A stretch of DNA of 5,855 bases from an uncultured Cocleimonas sp. (GTDB lineage Bacteria > Pseudomonadota > Gammaproteobacteria > Thiotrichales > Thiotrichaceae), in assembly GCA_938041705.1 (NCBI GenBank), contig CALISP010000022.1, forward strand, positions 1 through 5,855, in the 5' to 3' direction. The position numbers and the translations under genes were made by a program. The notes below the pieces were generated by a model. It was given only the letters and a program-made list of their open reading frames with translations, was not told where the DNA came from and did no database searches. Shown here piece after piece: positions 1 through 5,855 of the stretch (within the stretch, counting starts at the first letter, position 1; each line of letters opens with the position of its first letter).

Positions 1-1
1 C

Positions 2-661
2 GCCGGAGAGTTTAGCGCCTTAATGCTAGAAGCGGAGTTAGTTAAAGCTCGTTCACCTTTATTTAATCGACAGTTACGTAAACAAAAAACACTCTATACA
101 TTGTCATGGGAGAATAGCCTCACAGGTGATTTGAACAAACCTAAAGTGGTTGATATTAATGAACAAGGTAGTTACTCCAAACCATCATCTTTAAATAACA
201 CATATGGACTCTTCCGAAGTCGAAAAGGTGCAAACGACGTTATCAGAAAACTGAAGGACGAACATAATCTATGTGCTAAACAACTTGGCTTAGAAAAAGG
301 TAAAGGCGCCTGTTTTGCGTTTCAACTTAAAAAATGCAAAGGCATATGTTGTGGTGAAGAAAACAGCCTGATCTATCAAATGCGACTGCAACAAGCCTTA
401 GCACCTATAAAGATTAAAGGCTGGCCCTACGACGGCGCAATCGGTATACAAGAACATAATAAAGACAGTGACATCAGCTGCATTCACATTATCTCGCATT
501 GGTTGTATTTAGGTCACGTAAGCGATGAAAGCGAATTGGCAGAATTCAGTTACACAAACACCATTCAACTCGATATAGATTTCTATCGTATTTGTATCGC
601 ACAAATGCAAAAGAAACATAAAGTGATTAAATTAGGTCATTTAATAGAATCAAATAATTAA
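2..661 (+). CDS. DnaQ-like exonuclease/GIY-YIG (Cho/UvrC-like) nuclease, C-terminal part, 5' partial
   Basis: The reading frame is open to the left edge: codons before the internal ATG at 23 read AGEFSALM, so the true start lies outside and about 219 residues are visible. Residues 1-27 match the end of a GIY-YIG nuclease domain: the EF-S-ALMLEAELVK segment carries the expected catalytic Glu (visible residue 10), followed by the P-LFNRQLR motif. After a variable stretch, LFRSRKGA and the cysteine-rich part (Cys91, Cys104, Cys112, Cys116, Cys117) match the region after GIY-YIG in Cho/UvrC and in proteins that fuse a DnaQ-type 3'-5' exonuclease to a UvrC-like half. The segment LQQALAPIKIKGWPYDGAIG is also typical of that fusion family. 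UvrC family members cut DNA near lesions; the role of the fusion is poorly known. Whether an exonuclease domain precedes here cannot be seen; plain Cho is the alternative. No gene follows closely, so it probably ends its transcript. Confidence 0.8.
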   Translation, partial: AGEFSALMLEAELVKARSPLFNRQLRKQKTLYTLSWENSLTGDLNKPKVVDINEQGSYSKPSSLNNTYGLFRSRKGANDVIRKLKDEHNLCAKQLGLEKGKGACFAFQLKKCKGICCGEENSLIYQMRLQQALAPIKIKGWPYDGAIGIQEHNKDSDISCIHIISHWLYLGHVSDESELAEFSYTNTIQLDIDFYRICIAQMQKKHKVIKLGHLIESNN

Positions 662-870
662 AAGAAGTTTAAAAATCTGTTTCACGGTTATCTCACAGAT
701 AATTTATAGAAAGTAATCTAGCCTGAGTCTCCATAACACCAATAAAAACCTGTTATTTCACGTACTTTAATCTGACTATACCAGCCTCTTATCTGAAGCT
801 TAATAACTTCCGCTACGATTCCAAACATTATCAGTAGTTATAAGTTATTTATTTCTATAAATAGCAGTTA
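662..870. other. Intergenic region with weak overlapping hairpins
   Basis: No convincing gene lies in this stretch between the nuclease and the large exported protein. Just after the nuclease stop there are two mutually exclusive short inverted repeats: ATCTGT (675-680) with ACAGAT (695-700), and TTATCT (688-693) with AGATAA (697-702) around a 3-base loop. Neither is GC-rich nor followed by a clean T-run, so they are weak terminator candidates at best. The rest is AT-rich and should contain the promoter and leader of the downstream gene. Confidence 0.4.
856..861 (+). promoter_or_regulatory. Weak -10-like element before the large exported protein gene
   Basis: TATAAA lies 30 bases before the preferred ATG at 892 and would place transcription start near 868. 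No recognisable -35 hexamer is found 16-18 bases upstream, so this is only a candidate. If it is real, the alternative ATG at 871 would be almost leaderless, which favours the start at 892. Confidence 0.2.
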
Positions 871-876
871 ATGTAT

Positions 877-884
877 AAAAGGAA
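877..884 (+). promoter_or_regulatory. Ribosome binding site deciding the start at 892
   Basis: AAAAGGAA sits seven bases before the ATG at 892, a normal Shine-Dalgarno position. The upstream in-frame ATG at 871 has no purine-rich site before it, and its codons overlap this ribosome binding site. The site therefore supports initiation at 892, giving a compact signal peptide. Confidence 0.7.
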
Positions 885-891
885 TTACTCC

Positions 892-3582
892 ATGAAATAT
901 GCACTAAATAAGCTTGTGAAGAATGGCAGACTACTAATAATACTGCTCTTCTCTCTAACAACAAGCTTCCTGCTACCGCAGTTGGTTTTAGCAGGACCTG
1001 TTCATGCCTATTTTGCGGATGAGCTTAATACCGCACCTACAACTCCTACAGGAAATAGAGTACTCGAAATTGATATAGCAAATATGTCATTAGTGAACTC
1101 ATTGGATGTTCCTGGAATAGCTGGCCATCATGTCGATGGTGGAGTAAATAGCAAGATATACGGAGCACCTAAAGGTTCTGGTTTTGTTAATGTTATTGAG
1201 TTGAGGAAAGATCAAAACGGCACAACCTCAATGGAAAACACAAAAACGGTTGATCTCACTCATATGCCTCGCTCAGGCGATGCATATAACAAAAAGTATA
1301 ATATTGTTTTGATGGTTGCTCGCAATCGTCCGATGGGTTCATTTATCAATATTGATACAGATGAAGTCGTTGGAACCATTGGTGAAAATATAGACTGTAT
1401 ATTAACAGATGGAACTAGACTGTTAAGTTACCCAGATGCAAATACTATTGCAGGAGCAACAAAATACCAATGTGCAAATGAAGATCATGGTGGTGACCAA
1501 ATCAGTGGGCATCCTTACTGGTTAACGGCAGATTATGCTGCAATAGTAGATCGCGCGAATCGTCAAATCTCACTTTACTATGTTTGGCAAGAAGGTAATC
1601 AAATAAGAAGTAGATTAGTGAATAGTCTAAGAACAAGAACATCTGTCCACCAGATTATACCTCGGGACAGAAGTAACTTACCTGGTAGTCAAAAAGCTGA
1701 TTTTTATGCGATTGAAGAAGGTAAGAGAGCAAATCAAACTGATCTTAGTGGAGGTATCGCCCATGCATTAATTAAAATGAAGCTTACCACTAGCGGCTTA
1801 CAGTTAGTTAGTCGAATGGATTTACAGCGCACTACAGTGCTACCTCAAGCAAAGGCGCAACGAATACTTGATGCTTGTGTAGCTAACTATAGAAACACAG
1901 ATAATTACCGACAAGGACGAAGCCGAACTCAGGCTTACCTTGATTTATTCAACACCGAAGGACTAACACTTAGTGCTGATCAAGATCCAGGTGCTGGTTT
2001 TCCTATTGAATGTTTCTATCCTGGAATTCCAGGTGGACATAATGCTGATTTTGCACCAAATAACAAACATATTTTCGCTGGTATGGCTGGTGGAGCAATG
2101 AGTGTGATTGATGTTAATCGCTGGAAAATAGTTAACAATATAGACGTAGGTGTAGGTTCTGGCCCAGGACATACTTGTTTTTCTCCAAAACATAATTTAG
2201 CACTAACATCCAATCATGGAGGTACTTTTACCCGAGTGATACGAAATATAAATACAAATAGACCTACTGTTTCACAAATGCTTGGATTGCCATTTACAAG
2301 GGAGGGGCTAATTAATACGTTTCAATCTCATACTTGTTATATTGATGAAAATGAGGACTTCTACTATAACTTTTGGACTGATGGCGGCGTTTTCTACAAA
2401 ATGGATTTAGCTGCTATTGCGGCGAATACAGAGAATGCTAATCCTAATATGGTTACTGACTCACTTTATACTGGCGGCATTCCTATTCAAGGTACCTTTA
2501 TTGATTTAGATAACATCAGAACCAATGGAGCCGGAACTATTTTTAAAGCTAATAACGATACTACAATCTCAAATGGTTCTGCCATTTCAGTTAATGTTTT
2601 AGCTAACGATACGGGTAATTCTCTATCGCTTGATCGGGTTGATAATGCCAAGCATGGACAAGTAAGAATTGTTAATGAACAAGCTCAATATACCCCTAAT
2701 AATAGCTTTAGTGGCACCGATGGATTCTGGTATGGCGTAAGAGCCCCGGGGCGCGATTTAAAGTGGGCATATGTTGAAGTGACTGTTAATTCTGCTGTTC
2801 AATCTATACCTTTAAAAGCTTTTGGTGATAATGCTACTACTGAAGTGAGTCAGTCGGTAACAATAGATGTATTAGCAAATGATAGTGGCACAGGTCTATC
2901 TCTTAGTACTGTAGACGATCCAGCAAATGGCTCTGTGACAATCCAAAATAATAGATTGGTTTACACACCTGATGCAAATTATCGGGGCATAGAGTCTTAT
3001 TGGTATAAGGCCTTAGACACAGCTGGGCAATCTACGTGGGGTAATGTAAAAGTAACAGTAACAGGTACAACAAATACACCCACTCCTACTGACAATATTG
3101 TTGTAGATGGAAACGATAGTGACTGGACAGGTTCTGCCAAGACAGTTGATGCTAATAATAATACTTCTCTTTGGATCACAGAAGATACAAACAATGTTTA
3201 CATAATGATGAAGGCAAATGAGCTAGGCGCCAACACACAGTTCTTTATTGATTCAGATAATGATGATTCTACGGGTTATCTATTTTGGGAGTTGAACAGC
3301 CCTAACAATCTAGTGGCTGATATATTGATTGAAAATAATGATGCTGGTCAATATACAGGTGATGGCGGATCATGGTCATGGAATTTCAATCAACGAGGAG
3401 TCAGTGTTGAACGCTCTGGTGAAATTATAGAAATTTCAGTACCTAAATCTATTTTGACAAATAACCAGATAGGCCAAAATATTTATATTGGTTTCTTAAG
3501 CAGAGATGCTGATTACAATCATAGACTTGGTTATCAGAATAATTTTATTACAAGCTCGTTTAATTATGAGATACAAGAATAA
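892..3582 (+). CDS. Secreted multidomain protein: His-rich beta-propeller, two Ig-like repeats, CBM9/DOMON-like C-terminus
   Basis: A protein of 896 residues from the ATG at 892, chosen for its Shine-Dalgarno site; the in-frame ATG at 871 would add seven residues. Residues 1-34 form a Sec signal peptide: basic start, hydrophobic core, probable cleavage after VLA before GPVHAYF. Residues 35 to about 543 look like a divergent YVTN-type beta-propeller, with repeated blocks ending in phrases such as MSVIDV or VFYKMDL. Most blocks open with a histidine: His79-His80, 124, 207, 253, 383, 427 and 480. Six cysteines are present, two of them in HTC motifs (427-429, 480-482). Residues 554-632 and 645-723 are tandem Ig/cadherin-like repeats with VLAND and YTP motifs. 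A Thr/Pro linker (726-733) leads to a CBM9- or DOMON-like domain (734-896) with an acidic, possibly calcium-binding DSDNDDSTG loop. I infer a periplasmic or extracellular protein binding metal and a ligand; the enzymatic role is unknown. No membrane anchor or sorting tail is seen. Confidence 0.85.
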   Translation: MKYALNKLVKNGRLLIILLFSLTTSFLLPQLVLAGPVHAYFADELNTAPTTPTGNRVLEIDIANMSLVNSLDVPGIAGHHVDGGVNSKIYGAPKGSGFVNVIELRKDQNGTTSMENTKTVDLTHMPRSGDAYNKKYNIVLMVARNRPMGSFINIDTDEVVGTIGENIDCILTDGTRLLSYPDANTIAGATKYQCANEDHGGDQISGHPYWLTADYAAIVDRANRQISLYYVWQEGNQIRSRLVNSLRTRTSVHQIIPRDRSNLPGSQKADFYAIEEGKRANQTDLSGGIAHALIKMKLTTSGLQLVSRMDLQRTTVLPQAKAQRILDACVANYRNTDNYRQGRSRTQAYLDLFNTEGLTLSADQDPGAGFPIECFYPGIPGGHNADFAPNNKHIFAGMAGGAMSVIDVNRWKIVNNIDVGVGSGPGHTCFSPKHNLALTSNHGGTFTRVIRNINTNRPTVSQMLGLPFTREGLINTFQSHTCYIDENEDFYYNFWTDGGVFYKMDLAAIAANTENANPNMVTDSLYTGGIPIQGTFIDLDNIRTNGAGTIFKANNDTTISNGSAISVNVLANDTGNSLSLDRVDNAKHGQVRIVNEQAQYTPNNSFSGTDGFWYGVRAPGRDLKWAYVEVTVNSAVQSIPLKAFGDNATTEVSQSVTIDVLANDSGTGLSLSTVDDPANGSVTIQNNRLVYTPDANYRGIESYWYKALDTAGQSTWGNVKVTVTGTTNTPTPTDNIVVDGNDSDWTGSAKTVDANNNTSLWITEDTNNVYIMMKANELGANTQFFIDSDNDDSTGYLFWELNSPNNLVADILIENNDAGQYTGDGGSWSWNFNQRGVSVERSGEIIEISVPKSILTNNQIGQNIYIGFLSRDADYNHRLGYQNNFITSSFNYEIQE
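2551..2787 (+). repeat. Ig/cadherin-like repeat unit 1 (protein-level)
   Basis: It encodes residues 554-632 of the exported protein. The unit shares an ordered pattern with the next one: ND near the start, V-VLANDTG, LSL--VD, G-V-I-N, YTPN, SG-D-FWY and W--V-VTV. This is the layout of bacterial cadherin-like/VCBS-type Ig folds that serve as spacers or adhesion modules in exported proteins. The two copies are clearly diverged at the DNA level. Confidence 0.75.
2824..3060 (+). repeat. Ig/cadherin-like repeat unit 2 (protein-level)
   Basis: It encodes residues 645-723 of the exported protein and aligns with unit 1 at the same length of 79 residues: DN, VTIDVLANDSG, LSLSTVDD, GSVTIQNN, YTPDANY, SYWYKA, TWGNVKVTVTG. 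The equal length and the conserved aromatic pair (FWY in unit 1, YWY in unit 2) indicate an ancient in-gene duplication. Confidence 0.75.
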
Positions 3583-3612
3583 ATTTGCTGCATAGAATTA
3601 AATCGAGAACAT

Positions 3613-3654
3613 GTTTCTATAACATCTTTTCAGATGTTATTAGCAAATAGAAAC
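3613..3654 (+). other. Imperfect stem-loop between the exported protein and lipoprotein genes
   Basis: GTTTCTA (3613-3619) pairs with TAGAAAC (3648-3654). Inside it, TAACATCT (3620-3627) pairs with AGATGTTA (3632-3639) around a TTTC loop, leaving an eight-base bulge on the 3' side. This is a two-part hairpin of about 15 pairs, 30 bases after the stop codon. No T-run follows, so it is not a textbook intrinsic terminator; it may stabilise the 3' end of the upstream mRNA or act as a partial terminator. Confidence 0.5.
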
Positions 3655-3663
3655 TAAGTAAAA

Positions 3664-3693
3664 GTTACACTTATTTAATTCCCCTTATATAAA
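3664..3693 (+). promoter_or_regulatory. Candidate sigma70-like promoter for the small lipoprotein
   Basis: GTTACA (3664-3669, four of six matches to TTGACA) and TATAAA (3688-3693, five of six matches to TATAAT) are 18 bases apart, giving an expected start near 3700, about 20 bases before the lipoprotein ATG. It lies just after the stem-loop, which suggests the lipoprotein can be transcribed independently of the large gene. In such AT-rich sequence, chance matches are common. Confidence 0.4.
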
Positions 3694-3720
3694 TATGTGA
3701 AAAATTAAAGAAGGTTATAA

Positions 3721-3924
3721 ATGAAAAATTTAACATTATTGGGTTTAACTATCATTGTTGCTGTTGGATTGTCAGCTTGTGGCGGTGGCAGCAGTGGTGG
3801 ATCATCTTCAACTGGAAATATAACCAATACACCAACAACAACTCCGCAAAATCCAAATACCTCATCATCCATAGTTGATTCAGGGTTAATTATAGATAGT
3901 GGACGAGGTGTTTTGAATAATTAG
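3721..3924 (+). CDS. Small low-complexity lipoprotein
   Basis: A 67-residue protein with a strong ribosome binding site, AAGAAGG at 3708-3714, six bases before the ATG. Residues 1-19 are a lipoprotein signal peptide: MKN, a hydrophobic core, then lipobox LSAC with the lipidated Cys20. The mature part is only 48 residues. It begins Cys-Gly-Gly-Gly and has no Asp at position 2, so outer-membrane sorting is expected. The rest is a Gly/Ser/Thr/Asn/Pro tether, ending in a short near-repeat (VDSGL, IDSGR) and VLNN. No folded domain is visible. Many CGGGSSGG lipoproteins carry a large domain after such a linker, so this may be the remnant of a longer gene, but no continuing frame is seen after the stop and the ribosome site is intact. 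Lying 138 bp after the exported propeller protein on the same strand, it may be a partner or anchor; that is inference only. Confidence 0.7.
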   Translation: MKNLTLLGLTIIVAVGLSACGGGSSGGSSSTGNITNTPTTTPQNPNTSSSIVDSGLIIDSGRGVLNN

Positions 3925-4042
3925 AATTCTATAAAAAATATTTCAGGATGGTTTATTTTTCTATACGGTTTTGTCTAATAATAAGAAATTAACTTTTGAG
4001 GTTTCATCAAGCTTCTTATCTATATTGAGGTTAAAGAAACTA
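3925..4042. terminator. Convergent intergenic region with weak AT-rich hairpins
   Basis: This gap separates two converging genes, so terminators for both strands are expected. AAAAATA (3934-3940) pairs with TATTTTT (3954-3960) around a 13-base loop, and ATAAGAA (3981-3987) pairs with TTCTTAT (4013-4019) around a 25-base loop. Both stems are AT-rich and weak, and neither is a clear intrinsic terminator. The first could end plus-strand transcription because its 3' arm is itself a T-run. Confidence 0.3.
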
Positions 4043-4639
4043 TTAAATATTTTTTACTAAATAAGAACTACCCAATATTGCACCATATTTTTCTAAAATA
4101 TTAACTGACTCAATATCACCCTGATGAATTGCATATTCTAATGGTGTTGAGCTGTCACTAGCTTGAGTATTTACGTCTGCTCCTTGCTCGAGTAAGTATT
4201 TTATAACACTAGTATTACTCGTTCTAACAGCACAATTGAGTGCTGTTTCTTTAAAATTATCTTTCAATTCCAAATCAGCCTTATGTTTGATTAGTAAATT
4301 TATCATTTTTTGGTTTTGAATTTTAATAGCGAAATGTAAAGGCGTCTGGCCCCTAATCAAAAAATTGATGTCATAAGATGAGAGTAAAATCACTTCAAGT
4401 GTTTTAATCATTTCATGTTCAATAAGTGTAACAATCATCAATTGCTGTTGTATTTCAGTAAGGGTATAAAACTTTACTACTATTTCTAAACTATTCGTAT
4501 CGACATCAGCTATTGAAATAATCTCTTCAATCTTATCGTATGAAGTCATTTCTGTTTCATGAACAGATTCTGTTTTTGATTCCTTTTTCGCAAAGGGCTT
4601 AAGCAATTTAAGTGTGGACGACACAGATGGGAATTTCAT
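4043..4639 (-). CDS. Ankyrin-repeat protein
   Basis: A 198-residue protein with no signal peptide or membrane segment, hence probably cytoplasmic. Ankyrin repeats bind partner proteins and do not catalyse. Three recognisable repeats lie in the C-terminal half: residues 97-129 (GQTPLHFAI, INLLIKHKADLE), 131-161 (ETALNCAV, VIKYLLEQGADVNT) and 164-190 (STPLEYAI, VNILEKYGA). The stretch at about 60-96 looks like one or two degenerate repeats, and the first 30 residues are a basic, polar leader. The start ATG has no good Shine-Dalgarno sequence; Met31 is an alternative start with no better one. The gene lies downstream of the nucleotide cyclase on the same strand but 172 bp away, so co-transcription is possible and not shown. 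Partner and function cannot be named from sequence. Confidence 0.8.
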   Translation of the reverse strand: MKFPSVSSTLKLLKPFAKKESKTESVHETEMTSYDKIEEIISIADVDTNSLEIVVKFYTLTEIQQQLMIVTLIEHEMIKTLEVILLSSYDINFLIRGQTPLHFAIKIQNQKMINLLIKHKADLELKDNFKETALNCAVRTSNTSVIKYLLEQGADVNTQASDSSTPLEYAIHQGDIESVNILEKYGAILGSSYLVKNI

Positions 4640-4680
4640 AATGGGACTATTATTTTTATTATTTAGGAAATTAGTATTTT

Positions 4681-4767
4681 AGGGAGTATATAAATGTATT
4701 TTAAAAGAATGATGCTGAATGTTTAGTTAATATACCGATGATTATATTATTAAAAATACACTCCCCT
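4681..4767. repeat. Imperfect inverted repeat between cyclase and ankyrin genes
   Basis: AGGGAGT (4681-4687) is complemented by ACTCCCCT (4760-4767, one extra C), and TGTATTTTAA (4695-4704) by TTAAAAATACA (4750-4760, one extra A). The left arm carries about seven extra bases between the two blocks, and about 45 AT-rich bases separate the arms. It may fold in the cyclase 3' transcript or the ankyrin leader, or may be a relic of a small transposon-like element. No clear target duplication is seen. The gap contains no gene that I can support. Confidence 0.4.
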
Positions 4768-4811
4768 ACTTTTGACCTATTATAAATTCTAATCAATTAG
4801 TTTTTGAATAT

Positions 4812-5855
4812 CTACTTATGTTCAAACACCAGTTCGCCTACCCAATTTTTATCTAAATCTTGTAGCGATAGAAAATCAATATTATCGATATATAGTTGAT
4901 AAGTTAAATGTCTCTTAATATTTTCTAGTCTAGGATCCTGCTCTAATAATCTTTGAAATATTTTACGTGACTGAGACCATTTTCGTTGATTAAAACATTT
5001 TCGTGCTTCTTGAAACTGATTAAAAACTTGTTTATTTTCTATCGATAAATCACTAGTTAAAAGTGGTTCGAAAATTCGAATACTTTCCTTTTTACCCTTT
5101 ACTTGTACCTTAGCCAACTCATTAAACTCAATATCATTACAGCCCTTCATGGTCATTTCGCTGACAATAATGGAGACTCCAAAATATTTGGTTAAGCTTT
5201 CTAAACGCGCAGCTAAATTAACCCCATCCCCAATAACAGAGTAGTTACTCCTGTGTAATGAGCCCATATTACCTGCTATAACTTCTGCGGTATTGATACC
5301 AATACCCATTTGTATCTTAGGTATTTTTTCCAGAGCAAGTTCAGCATTTAGAGCATCGAGAGAGATAATCATTTCTTGGGATGCTTTGACCGCTTGCTCC
5401 GGTGCATTTTCTAGTTCAATAGGTATATTAAAAAGAGCCATCATTGCATCGCCAATATACTTATCGACAACGCCTTTATGATTATCAATAGAATGAGTCA
5501 TAGAGCTAAAATAACGGTTTAACACGAGCAGAATATCTTCTGGGTCTGATTGTTCGCAAAGACTGGTGAATTCACGCACATCGCTGAACAAAATAGTGGC
5601 TAGTTTTCTCTCCCCTCCAAGTTTAATGTCTTTGGTAAGTAACTCAGTCGCTATCTCAGGAGAGACTACTTTACCAAGTAAATTGCGTACTTTATCTCTT
5701 TCTTGTAATCCTTGACTCATACGGTTCACAGCTTTGCTTAGAGTACCTAATTCATCTTTACGTTCTAATGATAAGGTGTGGATTTGATACTCCCCTTTAT
5801 CGATACACTTTACCGTTTCAGTCAAAGACTCTAAAGGGCGACTGAGGTTTCTAGC
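4812..5855 (-). CDS. HAMP-linked class III adenylate/guanylate cyclase, 5' partial
   Basis: The frame is open to the right edge. Ten codons (ARNLSRPLES) precede the TTG at 5825, so that TTG is not the start; 347 residues are visible. Residues 1-52 are a HAMP domain (SRPLESL, DELGTLSKAVNRM), so an upstream sensor and membrane segment are expected off-window. A signalling helix with GKVVSPEIATELL (61-73) leads into the catalytic domain (about 81-265). Metal-binding aspartates are Asp92 (FSDVREFT) and Asp136 (KYIGD), 44 residues apart as in known enzymes. The transition-state residues Asn213 and Arg217 are in GVNLAAR. The purine-contacting positions are Lys132 and Ser206; Lys favours ATP, so cAMP synthesis is most likely. 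VKGK (252-255) fits the closing strand. The C-terminal part (about 275-347) resembles the TPR-like tail and W-G---EHK ending common in bacterial cyclases. The catalytic domain appears intact and active. Confidence 0.92.
   Translation of the reverse strand, partial: ARNLSRPLESLTETVKCIDKGEYQIHTLSLERKDELGTLSKAVNRMSQGLQERDKVRNLLGKVVSPEIATELLTKDIKLGGERKLATILFSDVREFTSLCEQSDPEDILLVLNRYFSSMTHSIDNHKGVVDKYIGDAMMALFNIPIELENAPEQAVKASQEMIISLDALNAELALEKIPKIQMGIGINTAEVIAGNMGSLHRSNYSVIGDGVNLAARLESLTKYFGVSIIVSEMTMKGCNDIEFNELAKVQVKGKKESIRIFEPLLTSDLSIENKQVFNQFQEARKCFNQRKWSQSRKIFQRLLEQDPRLENIKRHLTYQLYIDNIDFLSLQDLDKNWVGELVFEHK

Noticed and set aside
871..873. ATG at 871 as start of the large exported protein
   Set aside because: No ribosome binding site before it, and the good site at 877-884 serves the ATG at 892; the extra residues only lengthen the signal peptide.
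1963..2213. Two overlapping minus-strand open frames inside the large exported protein gene
   Set aside because: They lie wholly opposite a well-supported coding region, have Cys/Ile/Thr-rich composition without domain resemblance, and lack ribosome binding context.
2997..3194. Minus-strand open frame opposite the Ig-like/linker region
   Set aside because: A shadow of the Thr/Val-rich plus-strand coding sequence; no independent support.
4779..4784. Minus-strand TATAAT as a promoter for the ankyrin gene
   Set aside because: A perfect -10 match, but no -35 element at a proper distance and the sequence is very AT-rich; it would also leave a leader of about 130 bases.
4789..4800. Short palindrome CTAAT-CA-ATTAG next to the cyclase stop
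   Set aside because: Five-base AT-rich arms with a two-base centre cannot form a stable hairpin, and such a palindrome is likely by chance here.
5293..5481. Plus-strand open frame opposite the cyclase catalytic domain
   Set aside because: It overlaps the conserved KYIGD region on the other strand and is a reverse-complement artefact.
5823..5825. TTG as the start codon of the cyclase
   Set aside because: The frame continues upstream to the window edge with sequence (ARNLSRPLES) that completes the HAMP domain, so the gene is simply cut by the window.

Overview
The window is AT-rich bacterial DNA, most probably from a Gram-negative gammaproteobacterium, possibly aquatic. That placement rests on gene types and composition only and is tentative. 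The supporting signs are a DnaQ/GIY-YIG-type nuclease with a Cho/UvrC-like C-terminal half, an outer-membrane-type lipoprotein, a Sec-exported multidomain protein and a HAMP-linked class III nucleotide cyclase. No mobile element, tRNA, rRNA or CRISPR array is visible.

Layout, left to right. (1) The C-terminal part of a nuclease gene (+, 2-661, cut by the window edge) carries the end of a GIY-YIG domain and a UvrC-like four-cysteine pattern. (2) A gap of about 230 bp holds only weak hairpins and a weak promoter. (3) A large exported protein (+, 892-3582) combines a beta-propeller-like N-terminal half, two tandem Ig/cadherin-like repeats and a C-terminal CBM9/DOMON-like domain. (4) An imperfect hairpin and a fair sigma70-like promoter precede a very small lipoprotein (+, 3721-3924). 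(5) After a convergent intergenic gap come two minus-strand genes: an ankyrin-repeat protein (4043-4639) and, upstream of it in transcription order, a HAMP plus class III adenylate/guanylate cyclase (4812-5855, N-terminus beyond the window). A 172-bp gap with an imperfect inverted repeat separates these two.

The most interesting object is the large exported protein. Its N-terminal half can be read as seven propeller blades, each opening with a histidine at the equivalent place, and the first with a His-His pair. That is reminiscent of the seven-histidine copper site in the nitrous oxide reductase propeller, but no CuA-type domain follows; adhesion-like and ligand-binding-like domains take its place. 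This suggests an undescribed periplasmic or extracellular metallo-propeller, possibly working with the small lipoprotein next door. It is an inference from sequence pattern and needs a structural model.

The minus-strand pair looks like a sensor cyclase and a cytoplasmic ankyrin protein. The cyclase has all catalytic metal-binding and transition-state residues, plus a Lys/Ser substrate-specifying pair resembling class IIIb enzymes. Nothing in the sequence ties the cyclase functionally to the exported protein.
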